A stretch of DNA of 64,000 nucleotides from Pseudomonas sp. TH43 (GCF_016650635.1 NZ_JAEKFI010000003.1:558001-622000); one strand, 5' to 3'; positions 37,501 to 45,160 are shown, counted from the stretch's first letter. Program-made: numbers and translations. The notes: generated from the letters alone by a model not told the origin.

Positions 37501-40193
37501 GTTTCGGTGCCGTTGCCACCACCGTGCAGGTTTTTGAAGTCGGCGTCGTTGGTGTTGAGGGTGTAGGTGTAAGTGCCGTTTGCGTTCAACACCAAGGTGC
37601 CGTAGGTGCCGGTGAAAGTCCCGGCAGTGACGGGGCCGCTGGGAACGCGGTCGGCGCCTTGCACATCGTTGGTCAGGACGTTGCCAGTAAGGATCAGATT
37701 GGTTTCCGATGCGGTGCCGGTGTTGCTGTCGTTCACGGCTTTTGGCAGGTCGTCGATGATGTTTACATCGAGGGTCGCGTTGGCCGTTGTGCCGTTGTCA
37801 TCGACCACGGTGACGGCGAACTGCTCAGGCAGGTTATTCGCGCCGTTGGCGGTTGGATGCGCTTCATTGTCGACCAGGGTGTAGCTGTAACTGACGACAC
37901 CGGTTGTGGCGTTGAACCCAGTTATGGTCAGTGTGCTGCCCAGCGGCGTGGTGACCGATTGCGGGAACCCGGCAGCCACGCCATTGGTGACGACGGCGAT
38001 ACCGCCGACGGTCAGCGTTGTCACGCCATCGAGTGCTGTAATGGTGAACGTGCCGTTTTGGGTCAACGCAGCGGAATCCGGCGCGCTGCCGTCGCCAAGG
38101 TTTTTCTCGTAAACCGTCAGCTCACCACCGTTCACATCGAGGCCGCTGATGACCACTGGATCGTCGTTGTTGTGGATCTGCAAGACGAGGTTCGCAGTGC
38201 TGGTATCGCCATCGGAATCGGTGATGGTGTAGGCGAAGGTTTCGGTGCCGTTGCCACCACCGTGCAGGTTTTTGAAGTCGGCGTCGTTGGTGTTGAGGGT
38301 GTAGGTGTAAGTGCCGTTGGCGTTTAACACCAAGGTGCCGTAGGTGCCGGTGAAGGTGCCGGCAGTGACGGGGCCAGTCGGCACGCGGTCGGCGCCTTGT
38401 ACGTCGTTGGTCAGGACGTTGCCGGTGAGGATCAGATTGGTTTCCGACGCCGTGCCCGCATTCGAGTCATCCACGGCTTTTGGCAGGTCATCGACAATGT
38501 TCACGTCCAGCGAGGCATTGGCAGTGGTGCCGTTGTCATCGACCACCGTCACCGCGAACTGTTCGTTGAGCGTGTTGGCGCCATTGGCTGTCGGGTGCGC
38601 GTCGTTGTGATCCAGGGTGTAGCTGTAACTGACAACACCGGTCGCAGCGTTGAAACCGGTAATGGTCAGCGTGCTGCCCAGCGGGGTGGTAACCGATTGC
38701 GGGAACCCGGCAGCCACGCCATTGGTGACGACGGCGATACCACCAATGGTCAGCGTTGTGACGCCATCGAGTGCCGTGATGGTGAACGTGCCGTTTTGCG
38801 TCAATGCCGCAGAATCCGGTGCACTGCCGTCGCTGAGGTTTTTCTCGTAAACCGTCAGCTCGCCACCCTCGACGTTCAACCCGTTGATGATCACTGGGTC
38901 ATCGTTGTTGTGGATCTGCAAGACGAGGTTTGCGGTGCTTTTGTCACCATCCGAATCGGTGATGGTGTAGGTGAAGTTCTCTGTGCCGTTGCCGCCGCCG
39001 TGGAGGTTTTTGAAGTCGGCGTCGTTGGTGTTCAGCGTGTAGGTGTAAGTGCCGTTGGCGTTGAGTACCAGCGTGCCGTAAGTGCCGGTAAAAGTGCCAG
39101 CGGTGACGGGGCCGGTCGGTACGCGGTCGGCGCCTTGCACGTCATTGGTCAGCACGTTGCCGGTCAGCGTCAACGAGGTTTCCGAAGCCATCGAAGCGTT
39201 GCTGTCATCCACTGCTCTGGGCACGTCATCGGTGATATTGACGTCGAGCGTGCCAGTCGCGGTGTCGCCATTGCTGTCGCCGGCAATCACCGTGAACTGT
39301 TCGCTGAGGTTGTTCGCGCCATCACCGGCAGCGTGGGCCTCATTGCCGTTGAGGGTGTAGCTGTAAGTGACCACGCCGGTGGCCGGGTTGTACCCGGTGA
39401 TGGTCAGGGTGTTGCCCAATTGTGTGGTGATCGACTGCGGAAAGCCGACCGCCACCCCTGCATTGATCAGGTTGATGCCGCCAACACTGAGGCTGCTCAA
39501 ACCGTCCGGCGCCGTCACCGTGAAGCTGCCGCTCTGTGTCAGCGCACCGGGATTGGCAGCCGAGCCGTCAGGCAGATTGGCTTCATTGAGAGTCAACTCA
39601 CCGCCAGGCACGGCCAGGCCGCTGAGGGTCACGATGTTGTTGATCGGTGGCGGCACGATGGGCGCCGGGGTGCCGTTGTCGACGACAACGTTGTGCCGCT
39701 CTTCGGGAAACTCGGGAATACCGCCGAACCCGGCAGTCGGGAAGCCGATGATCGGGTCTACCCGCCCGCCGACTTCCGTCAGCAAGACAAAACTGTGACC
39801 GCCGCCCAATTCTCCAGGCGCGCCGCCCGGTGCGTTGGGGCCGGCGGCGGTGGCTTCAGCGGTTTTGGTCGGGTCGTCACCGGCGGCAATGGCTTTCTGG
39901 ATCTGCTCGACGTCGGTCAGTTGCGCTTCGCTCGGCGTCACCGCCTCGGGCGCATTCACATGCGCTGCCTGATCGGCGAGCAATTGGCCGGTCATGGTAA
40001 GGCTGCTGTCGCGGCCCAGGGTCAGTTCCTGGCCATTTTGCAGATGAACGGCAACGGCGCCTTCCGCCCCGGTGATCAGTTGATCGCCGGCAAACAGGCG
40101 ATCGCCCTCAACCAGAGCACGACGGGTGCCGTCGGTTGCCTGGGCGAAAACCTGGCCAATGACTTTAGTGACTGTACCGATGAGCGTTGCCAT
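31590..40193 (-). CDS. Giant RTX biofilm adhesin of the LapA/MapA type, secreted by a type I system
   Basis: 2867 residues from the ATG at 40193 (GGAGGATTTCAC upstream). Residues 1-118 form the retention module of LapA-type adhesins (MATLIGTVTKVIGQVFA; LTLGRDSSLTMTGQLL) and end in TAAG at 115-118, the motif cut by the periplasmic protease LapG. Next are tandem cadherin-like/VCBS-type repeats (about 214-1799), with six near-identical 246-residue units. A VWA domain (about 2050-2250) has an intact MIDAS DISGS. RTX nonapeptides follow (GGDGNDVL, GGAGNDLL, GGLGNDIL, about 2605-2750), then the C-terminal secretion segment ending SLKVDTV. It is divergent from TolC, ABC and HlyD-type genes that should export it. 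Size, VWA and lack of lapD/lapG nearby make it more like MapA than LapA; the frame upstream of 40193 is not conserved. Confidence 0.9.
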   Translation of the reverse strand: MATLIGTVTKVIGQVFAQATDGTRRALVEGDRLFAGDQLITGAEGAVAVHLQNGQELTLGRDSSLTMTGQLLADQAAHVNAPEAVTPSEAQLTDVEQIQKAIAAGDDPTKTAEATAAGPNAPGGAPGELGGGHSFVLLTEVGGRVDPIIGFPTAGFGGIPEFPEERHNVVVDNGTPAPIVPPPINNIVTLSGLAVPGGELTLNEANLPDGSAANPGALTQSGSFTVTAPDGLSSLSVGGINLINAGVAVGFPQSITTQLGNTLTITGYNPATGVVTYSYTLNGNEAHAAGDGANNLSEQFTVIAGDSNGDTATGTLDVNITDDVPRAVDDSNASMASETSLTLTGNVLTNDVQGADRVPTGPVTAGTFTGTYGTLVLNANGTYTYTLNTNDADFKNLHGGGNGTENFTYTITDSDGDKSTANLVLQIHNNDDPVIINGLNVEGGELTVYEKNLSDGSAPDSAALTQNGTFTITALDGVTTLTIGGIAVVTNGVAAGFPQSVTTPLGSTLTITGFNAATGVVSYSYTLDHNDAHPTANGANTLNEQFAVTVVDDNGTTANASLDVNIVDDLPKAVDDSNAGTASETNLILTGNVLTNDVQGADRVPTGPVTAGTFTGTYGTLVLNANGTYTYTLNTNDADFKNLHGGGNGTETFAYTITDSDGDTSTANLVLQIHNNDDPVVISGLDVNGGELTVYEKNLGDGSAPDSAALTQNGTFTITALDGVTTLTVGGIAVVTNGVAAGFPQSVTTPLGSTLTITGFNATTGVVSYSYTLVDNEAHPTANGANNLPEQFAVTVVDDNGTTANATLDVNIIDDLPKAVNDSNTGTASETNLILTGNVLTNDVQGADRVPSGPVTAGTFTGTYGTLVLNANGTYTYTLNTNDADFKNLHGGGNGTETFAYTITDSDGDTSTANLVLQIHNNDDPVVISGLDVNGGELTVYEKNLSDGSAPDSAALTQNGTFTITALDGVTTLTIGGIAVVTNGVAAGFPQSVTTPLGSTLTITGFNATTGVVSYSYTLVDNEAHPTANGANNLPEQFAVTVVDDNGTTANATLDVNIIDDLPKAVNDSNVGTASETNLILTGNVLTNDVQGADRVPTGPVTAGTFTGTYGTLVLNANGTYTYTLNTNDADFKNLHGGGNGTETFAYTITDSDGDTSTANLVLQIHNNDDPVVISGLDVNGGELTVYEKNLGDGSAPDSAALTQNGTFTITALDGVTTLTIGGIAVVTNGVAAGFPQSVTTPLGSTLTITGFNATTGVVSYSYTLVDNEAHPTANGANNLPEQFAVTVVDDNGTTANATLDVNIIDDLPKAVNDSNTGTASETNLILTGNVLTNDVQGADRVPSGPVTAGTFTGTYGTLVLNANGTYTYTLNTSDADFKNLHGGGNGTETFAYTITDSDGDTSTASLVLQIHNNDDPVVISGLDVNGGELTVYEKNLSDGSAPDSAALTQNGTFTITALDGVTTLTIGGIAVVTNGVAAGFPQSVTTPLGSTLTITGFNATTGVVSYSYTLVDNEAHPTANGANNLPEQFAVTVVDDNGTTANATLDVNIIDDLPKAVNDSNVGTASETNLILTGNVLTNDVQGADRVPTGPVTAGTFTGTYGTLVLNANGTYTYTLNTNDADFKNLHGGGNGTETFAYTITDSDGDTSTANLVLQIHNNDDPVILNGLDVNGGELTVYEKNLSDGTSPNPTALTQSGTFTVTALDGLQTLTVGGIAVVTNGVAAGFPQSVTTPLGSTLTITGYNASTGVVSYSYTLVDNEAHPTGNGANSLTENFNVVATDGDGSTASGQINVNIIDDLPTAKADTGSVTEGGTVNISVLGNDVTGADGAAAGGAVVGVRAGSNTATSAIGGLNSNINGNFGYLTLDALGNAVYHSNPNSVSPPGATDTFTYTIRDGDGDESTTTITVNVADSKLVASVDQDVTVYEKALDLTKDGQDLAPGTVTGSDPTNNGETATGTLVGAVTGGSGAITYTLVGSATGTYGQIQLNADGTYTYTLTSAPKTTPSANDGANTLSESFTYKATDALGNSTTSTLVVNIVDDVPKAVASDRSVAAVEIDSNILIVLDISGSMADASGVPGLSRLDLAKQAISALLDKYDDLGDVKVQLVTFSSSATDRTSVWVDVATAKALLAGLNAGGGTNYDAAVATMYNAFNTAGKLTGAQNVGYFFSDGKPTNGQDIGTSDEATLKAFLDANNIKNYAIGLGSGVSNANLDPLAYDGISHTNTNAVVVTDLNQLNSVLSGTVEGAPVTGSLLGEGGTFGADGGFIKSIVVDGTTYTYDPKALSGQGSLTATGGVNHGTFNTVNNTLSIATNNSGTLVINLDTGDYTYTSQKTTAVVITENIGFTLSDNDGDLASSTLTVKVIPNAPPVAADDHVITNVLSSNIVVPGELLLANDTDPNGDTLNASPTTFNTGWAAKGADFTGTGAITFNGTGNTAANQSLADVRNSFAANTAAMTAMLVVSGYLGAVTTANANDEDLITVKLKQGETLNLDHNLAAGHITMEYSLNGGAFVAIADGGTITASADGTYQIHITNITNTSGSNPTAAENYQLTMTVNYAGAHDITPDYHGTYTANDNHGGSDTANVTITYQDGHTLTGTSGDDVLVAGTGDNILNGGDGNDVLTAGSGNNELHGGAGNDLLYSGPGNDLLDGGTGIDTASYAHATAGVTVNLSLLGAQNTIGAGTDTLTGIENLVGSNFDDTLTGDNNNNVINGGLGNDILNGGGGDDLLIGGMGNNTMTGGPGADTFQWLKGNSGHDTITDFTPGTDKLDLSQLLQGENGTTASLDDYLHFTVTGTGASVVTSIDVSAMAGATPNQTIDLAGVNLASHYGVTPGAGGMIASGHDTATIISGMLNDHSLKVDTV
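34795..39550 (-). repeat. Tandem protein-coding repeats, 738-bp unit
   Basis: Six copies of a 738-bp unit (246 codons) with equivalent bases at about 39082, 38344, 37606, 36868, 36130 and 35392, bounded by diverged half-copies. Each unit contains TASETNLILTGNVLTNDV, GTYGTLVLNANGTYTYTLNT and GGELTVYEKNL. Small differences alternate along the array (NTG/PSGPV versus NVG/PTGPV; NLGDG versus NLSDG), which suggests that a two-unit block of 1476 bp was duplicated. Confidence 0.92.
39840..39851 (-). other. TAAG processing site of the adhesin (predicted LapG cleavage motif)
   Basis: Codons 115-118 read T-A-A-G in the context AEATAAGPN. In LapA the protease LapG cuts between the two alanines, releasing the adhesin from the cell surface when c-di-GMP is low. 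Position and context match; cleavage here is inferred. Confidence 0.7.
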
Positions 40194-40726
40194 GTGAAAT
40201 CCTCCGCTGCCGACCACCGTCGGCACTGGTAAGCGAAGCAGCCCATGGCTCAATCGGGTTGTCGGGGCGACGCTCGCACCCTCGACAGTTCGTTTCGCAG
40301 GCCGCGCCCGATGAGGAAATTTCAGTGCTATCAAGCACTTCCGAGCCCTGATCAAGACCGCTTGCCTGCTAACGCTACGTAACGGCGGTGAATCACCCGA
40401 GTGACAAAAAACTGTCGCTCATTTGCCGCTACGCGTCCCTCCCCTTCAGCAGTACTTCGCCGTATGTCGCAAAGTGAGTGGAACTTTCCTCAAGCCTTTT
40501 TGCGCTCCCTAAAGCACCTAAAACAAAGGCTTTCGTGCTGAACAATGTGCTGGTTTTTATAAAGCGCATAAGTTTTTTTCGGCATAAGCCTTATGAAAAT
40601 TTTTTCTTAGCTACGCTTCAGGATGTTCTTAGCTCTGTTGTTACAAGAGTGAAACGCTTACAGCTAAAAATATCGTCAAATATTTGGCGACAGTAACACA
40701 CCATCAGGACTCAGGGAGATGCACCC
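40194..40726. promoter_or_regulatory. Shared divergent regulatory region of adhesin and secretion operon
   Basis: 533 bp without a gene. The adhesin-proximal part is GC-rich, and the part from about 40480 to 40690 is markedly AT-rich, ending in a 10-bp palindrome CAAATATTTG (about 40678-40687) within GTCAAATATTTGGCGAC. Promoters for both directions must lie here. I cannot assign -35/-10 boxes or a FleQ site with confidence. Confidence 0.5.
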
Positions 40727-42091
40727 ATGCGCGTTCTAACCCCCCTCTGCAGCGCGGTTTTGCTGGCCATGGCTTGCACTTCTCAAGCCCAGGCCATGAA
40801 CCTCACCGAGGCGATCCAAAGCACCATCGCCACCCACCCGGAACTCGCCTCGCGCGTGGACGCCAAACTGTCGGCCGATGAACAAGTCAAAGTCGCCAGG
40901 GGCGGCTTCTATCCGTCGGTCGACCTGAATGCTGCTTACGGGCGCGGCTACAGCGATAACACCAACACCCGGTCGCTGACGCCCAGCGGTCACAACACCG
41001 AAATTCTCAATTACACCCAGTCCGAGCTGCGTCTGCGGCAAATGCTCTTCGACGGTTTCAACACCGCCAACGAGGTCGAGCGCACCAAGGGCGTGTCCAA
41101 CTCGCGCGCCTACTACGCACAAGGCACTGCTCAGGATCTGGCGCTGCGCACCATTGAGGTCTACCTCGAAGTGCTCAAGCGCCGCGAACTGGTGACACTG
41201 GCCCGGAACAATTTGCAGGCGCACTTGCGGGTCAACGATCAGATCGGCCTGCGCACCGAGCGCGGCATTGGCAGCACTGCCGACTCCGATCAATCGGTCG
41301 CCCGTAAAGCGCTGGCGCAAAACAACCTCGACACTGCCGAAGTCGACCTGGCGGATGCCGAGTCGAATTTCTACAGCGTGGTCGGGCGCATGCCCGACGA
41401 GTTGGAAGCGCCACCGTCGACCCGTGGGGAATTGCCCACGAGCCTGCCTGAAGCCCAGCAGAGCATGGTCGAAAACAACCCCTACCTGAAATCGGCGCAG
41501 GCTGACGTGCAATCGGCCGAGAGCCAGTACGAAGTTGCCAAGTCGCCGTTTTATCCACGCTTCGACGCTGAAGCAGCGGTGGGCGCGAACAACAACGTGC
41601 AGGGCGACGAAGGCCACGACAACGAATGGCGTGTCGGCGTGATCATGAACTACAACCTGTTCCGTGGCGGCAGCGACAAGGCCCGACTGGCCTCCGACGC
41701 GCACCAGATCAATCAGGCGATGGACATCCGCAACAACGCCCTGCGTCAGCTCAACGAAAACATTCACCTGGCCTGGAACGCGATGGTCAATGCCAAGAAG
41801 CAAACCCCGACCGCCCGCGAATACGCCGAAACCACCAAACGCGTACGCGCCGCGTATCAGGATCAGTTCGGCCTCGGCCAACGTACCCTGCTCGACTTGC
41901 TCGACAGTGAAAACGAGCTGTACAACGCCAACCGTCGCTACACCGAAATTCGCTACACCGAGGAATACTCGATGTACCGCGTGCTGGCGAACATGGGTCA
42001 GTTGTTGAGCAAACAACGGGTGGTATTGCCAGCGGATGCGATCGCCGCGACCGAGGTGAAAAACGAAGCACGCCTGCCGGAACTGAAGTAA
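40727..42091 (+). CDS. TolC-family outer membrane protein of the type I secretion system (LapE/MapE-like)
   Basis: A 454-residue outer-membrane efflux channel. It has a signal peptide (about 1-23, ending AQA) and then MNLTEAIQSTIATHPELASR, typical of TolC/AggA proteins. It contains two repeats of coiled-coil hairpin and beta strands, with GGFYPSVDLNAAYGRGY and the matching SPFYPRFDAEAAVGANNN, and LRLRQMLFDGFNTANEV and VGVIMNYNLFRGGSDK. It would form the outer-membrane exit duct for the adhesin. A GGGAGAT site precedes the ATG. The ABC gene follows after 219 bp that contain a composite repeat. Confidence 0.88.
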   Translation: MRVLTPLCSAVLLAMACTSQAQAMNLTEAIQSTIATHPELASRVDAKLSADEQVKVARGGFYPSVDLNAAYGRGYSDNTNTRSLTPSGHNTEILNYTQSELRLRQMLFDGFNTANEVERTKGVSNSRAYYAQGTAQDLALRTIEVYLEVLKRRELVTLARNNLQAHLRVNDQIGLRTERGIGSTADSDQSVARKALAQNNLDTAEVDLADAESNFYSVVGRMPDELEAPPSTRGELPTSLPEAQQSMVENNPYLKSAQADVQSAESQYEVAKSPFYPRFDAEAAVGANNNVQGDEGHDNEWRVGVIMNYNLFRGGSDKARLASDAHQINQAMDIRNNALRQLNENIHLAWNAMVNAKKQTPTAREYAETTKRVRAAYQDQFGLGQRTLLDLLDSENELYNANRRYTEIRYTEEYSMYRVLANMGQLLSKQRVVLPADAIAATEVKNEARLPELK

Positions 42092-42098
42092 CCCTTTA

Positions 42099-42266
42099 TG
42101 TAGGAGCTGCCGAAGGCTGCGATCTTTTGATGTTTTTCAGCGTTCCCTAGCTCCGGAATGTAGCCAGTGACGCTCCGCGTCACGGGACGCAGAGCGTCTC
42201 TAGAGGCGTTCCCACGCGCGGCGTGGGAACGATCAAAAGATCGCAGCCTGCGGCAGCTCCTACAGG
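42099..42266. repeat. Composite repeat: a three-hairpin element nested inside a REP pair
   Basis: The outer arms (TGTAGGAGCTGCCGAAGGCT at the left, complement at the right) belong to the GTAGGAGCTGCCG REP class. The loop, normally 30-40 bases, is enlarged to about 110 and holds three further hairpins: GTGACGC-TCC-GCGTCAC (42167-42183), GACGC-AGA-GCGTC (42186-42198) and CGTTCCCACGC-GCG-GCGTGGGAACG (42207-42231). It looks like a second repeat class inserted in the first. Confidence 0.75.
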
Positions 42267-42310
42267 GGTGATGTGTGGATACTCGAGCCAGTCCAACAGA
42301 GGCGATCAAT

Positions 42311-44470
42311 ATGACCAGCATGGAACCCGGCCACTCCGGGGTCGATCCGCGGCTGAGCTTCGATGATCCGTTACTCGACGGTCTGTTGATCCTCTGCAAA
42401 CTCCATGGCGCGACGGTCAGTCGTGCCAGCCTGAGTGCCGGGCTGCCGTTGAACAAACAACGCCTGAGCCTCGACCTGCTGCCCCGCGCCGCCGCCAGGG
42501 CCGGTTTGCAGGCGCGGATTTTGCGCCGCGAACTGAAAGACATCTCGCCACTCAATCTGCCGATCCTGTTATTGCTCAACGACGGTCGCACCGCCGTATT
42601 GCGGCGTTTTGGCGATGACGGCAAAGCGCTGATCCTGCCCAGTGAAGCCGATGGCGGCGAGCAATGGGTCAGCCGCGACGAACTCAGCGAACACTACAGC
42701 GGCCAGGCGCTGTTCGCTCGGCCCCGGCATGAACTCGAAGACCTCCGTTCGCCGCTGGTACCCCGCGTGCATGCCTGGTTTCGCGACACCTTGAAGCTAT
42801 CGAAATGGCTCTACAGCGACGCGATACTCGCCAGTTTCCTGATCAACCTGTTGGGCCTGATGGTGCCGCTGTTCGTCATGCAGACTTACGATCGCGTGGT
42901 GCCGAATCAAGCCACGTCGACCCTGTGGGTGCTGTCGATCGGCCTGCTCATCGGCACCGGTTTCGAACTGGTGCTGCGGGTGGTGCGCGCGCACTTGCTC
43001 GACACCGCCGGGAAGAAAACCGATGTGATTCTTTCTGCGACGTTGTTTGAACGCATCACTGGCATGTCGATGAAGGCACGGCCGGCGACCATCGGCGGTT
43101 TCGCGCAGAGCATTCATGACTTCCAGGGCCTGCGTGAGTTTCTGACAGCGGTGACGTTGACCAGCCTGATCGACTTGCCTTTTGTTGTACTGATGCTGGT
43201 GGTGATCGGTTTGCTCGGCGGCTGGCTAGTGGTCATTCCGCTGCTGGCGTTTCCGATCACCATCATCTTCGCGCTGGCGATTCAAGTGCGTCTGCGCGAC
43301 ACCGTACAGAAGAGCCTGAGCCTGGGCGCCGAACGTCAGGCGGTGCTGATCGAAACCCTCGGCGGGCTGGAAACCCTCAAGGCTTGCAGCGCCGAAAGCG
43401 AGCGTCAGCACAAATGGGAAAGCACCCACGGCGCCCTCACCCGCCTCGACAGCCACGCGCGCAATCTGTCGGCGCTGGCGACCAATGGCACACTGTTCAT
43501 TCAGCAGTTTTCCGGGATGGCGACGATTGTTGCCGGGGTTTACAGCATCATCGCCGGCAACCTCAGTGTCGGCGCACTGGTCGCCAGTTACATGCTCGGC
43601 AGCCGTGTACTCGCGCCGCTGGGGCAGATCGCCGGGCTGATCACCCGTTACCAGCAAGCGCAACTGACCATGAAAAGCACCGATGCGCTGATGTCGCTGC
43701 CGCAAGAGCGCGACGGCAAACAGCGACCGCTGGAACGCACACAACTGCAAGGCGCTCTGGACGTGAGCGGCGTGACTTTTCACTACAACGGCCAGAATGC
43801 GCCGGCCCTGAGCAATGTCAGTTTCAGCCTCAAACCGGGTGAGCGGGTCGGCATCATCGGCCGCAGTGGTTCGGGCAAAAGCACCCTGGCGCGACTGGTG
43901 ATGGGCTTCTACGAACCCGAAGAAGGCCAGTTGCTGCTCGACGGTCTTGACCTGCGGCAACTGGATGTCGCCGACCTGCGCCAGCAGATCGGATACGTCG
44001 CCCACGACCTGCCGCTGCTGGCCGGCAGCCTGCGCGACAACCTGACCCTCGGTGCGCGCTACATCAGCGATTCACGCATGCTCGAAGTGGCGGAGCTGAC
44101 CGGTGTCACCGAGTTGGCTCGCCAGCATCCGCAAGGTTTCGACCGGCCGGTGGGCGAACGTGGGCAACTGCTCTCCGGGGGGCAACGCCAAGCGGTGTTG
44201 CTGGCGCGCTCGCTGCTACTCGACCCGCCAATCATGCTGCTCGACGAACCGACCAGCGCCATGGACAACAGCAGCGAAGACCAACTGCGGCAGAAACTGC
44301 ATGACTGGGTACAAGGCAAAACCCTGCTGCTGGTCACCCACCGCACCTCGATGCTGAGCCTGGTGGATCGGCTGTTGGTGCTGGACAACGGTCGTGTCGT
44401 CGCCGACGGCCCGAAAGACGCGGTCATCGATGCACTGCGCAAGGGCCGCGTCGGCTCGGCGGCGGTGTAG
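42311..44470 (+). CDS. Type I secretion ABC transporter with degenerate C39-like domain (LapB/MapB-like)
   Basis: 719 residues. Residues about 20-150 form the C39-like domain (DDPLLDGLLILCKLHGATVSR; LPRAAARAGLQARIL), which in LapB-type transporters binds substrate instead of cleaving a leader. The membrane domain follows (about 165-450, six helices), then the nucleotide-binding domain with Walker A GRSGSGKST (about 518-526), signature LLSGGQRQAVLLARSLL and Walker B IMLLDEPTSAMD. It energises export of the RTX adhesin. I chose the ATG at 42311, preceded by GAGG; the frame allows a start at 42275. Confidence 0.9.
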   Translation: MTSMEPGHSGVDPRLSFDDPLLDGLLILCKLHGATVSRASLSAGLPLNKQRLSLDLLPRAAARAGLQARILRRELKDISPLNLPILLLLNDGRTAVLRRFGDDGKALILPSEADGGEQWVSRDELSEHYSGQALFARPRHELEDLRSPLVPRVHAWFRDTLKLSKWLYSDAILASFLINLLGLMVPLFVMQTYDRVVPNQATSTLWVLSIGLLIGTGFELVLRVVRAHLLDTAGKKTDVILSATLFERITGMSMKARPATIGGFAQSIHDFQGLREFLTAVTLTSLIDLPFVVLMLVVIGLLGGWLVVIPLLAFPITIIFALAIQVRLRDTVQKSLSLGAERQAVLIETLGGLETLKACSAESERQHKWESTHGALTRLDSHARNLSALATNGTLFIQQFSGMATIVAGVYSIIAGNLSVGALVASYMLGSRVLAPLGQIAGLITRYQQAQLTMKSTDALMSLPQERDGKQRPLERTQLQGALDVSGVTFHYNGQNAPALSNVSFSLKPGERVGIIGRSGSGKSTLARLVMGFYEPEEGQLLLDGLDLRQLDVADLRQQIGYVAHDLPLLAGSLRDNLTLGARYISDSRMLEVAELTGVTELARQHPQGFDRPVGERGQLLSGGQRQAVLLARSLLLDPPIMLLDEPTSAMDNSSEDQLRQKLHDWVQGKTLLLVTHRTSMLSLVDRLLVLDNGRVVADGPKDAVIDALRKGRVGSAAV

Positions 44471-44518
44471 ATGCGTACACATGATCATGGCTTTCACCAA
44501 CCCAATGGTTTGCATGGA

Positions 44519-44865
44519 ACCTGTGGCTACACAGAATCTGTGGCCTGCACAGAGCCTGTGGTCTGCACAAAACCTGTGTTTACACAGAACCTGTGGCCTT
44601 CACAAAACTGTGTCTACACAGAACCTGTTTCCTGCACAAAACCTGTGGTCTGCACAAAACCTGTGTCCTGCACAGAACCTGTTTTCTGCACAAAACCTGT
44701 GTCCTGCACAGAACCTGTTTCCTGCACAAAACCTGTGTCCTGCACAGAACCTGTTTCCTGCACAGAACCTGTTTCCTGCACAAAACCTGTGTCCTGCACA
44801 GAACCTGTTTCCTGCACAAAACCTGTGTCCTGCACAGAGCATGTGGCCTGCACAGAACCTGTGGC
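44519..44865. repeat. 18-bp tandem repeat array (about 19 copies)
   Basis: Units of 18 bp, consensus close to CCTGCACAAAACCTGTGT, run without spacers between the ABC and HlyD-type genes. Internal copies alternate between CACAAAACCTGTGTC and CACAGAACCTGTTTC; outer copies are more diverged. Because 18 is a multiple of three, long open frames appear on both strands, but I see no ribosome site, codon bias or start supporting a gene. The last copy merges into the left end of a REP element (CCTGTGGCGAGGGG). Confidence 0.9.
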
Positions 44866-44955
44866 GAGGGGATTTATCCCCGTTTGGGTGCGCAGCGCCC
44901 ATGAGATTTTTGGGGCTGCTGCGCAACCCAACGGGGATAAATCCCCTCGCCACGG
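44863..44955. repeat. REP pair, GTGGCGAGGGGATTTATCCCC class, between two tandem arrays
   Basis: Inverted arms GTGGCGAGGGGATTTATCCC and complement with GGTGCGCAGCGCC and GGGGCTGCTGCGC in the loop. It forms the centre of a repeat cluster: the 18-bp array ends at its left end and the 36-38-bp array begins at its right end. Confidence 0.87.
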
Positions 44956-45160
44956 GGAAACTCTCTGGCCACAGAAAAGTTTCTGGTCACTGGGAACTCT
45001 CTGGCCACAGAGAAATTTTCTGGTCACTGGGAAACTCTCTGGCCACAGAGAAGTTTTCTGGTCACTGGGAAACTCTCTGGCCACAGAGAAGTTTTCTGGT
45101 CACTGGGAAATTCTCTGGCCCACAGGGAAGCTTTCTGGTCACTGGGAAGCGTATGGGTCA
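44956..45160. repeat. 36-38-bp tandem repeat array (about 5 copies)
   Basis: CTCTCTGGCC recurs at 44961, 44997, 45035 and 45073, and TTCTCTGGCC at 45111 (periods 36, 38, 38, 38). Each unit contains GGCCACAGAGAA followed by TTTTCTGGTCACTGGGAA. Together with the 18-bp array it fills most of the 738-bp gap inside the secretion operon. Confidence 0.88.

Noticed and set aside
31812..38327. A 2171-codon open frame opposite the adhesin gene, and a second one at 38397-40232
   Set aside because: They are antisense shadows created by the repetitive, GC-rich adhesin coding sequence; the translations are low-complexity V/G/D/R repeats with no family and no ribosome site.
40670..40695. A FleQ-type box (GTCA-N-TGAC) before the TolC-like gene
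   Set aside because: GTCAAATATTTGGCGAC shares only part of the consensus; only the CAAATATTTG palindrome is reported.
44519..45160. CRISPR-like appearance of regular short repeats
   Set aside because: Units follow each other directly without unique spacers and no cas genes are near.
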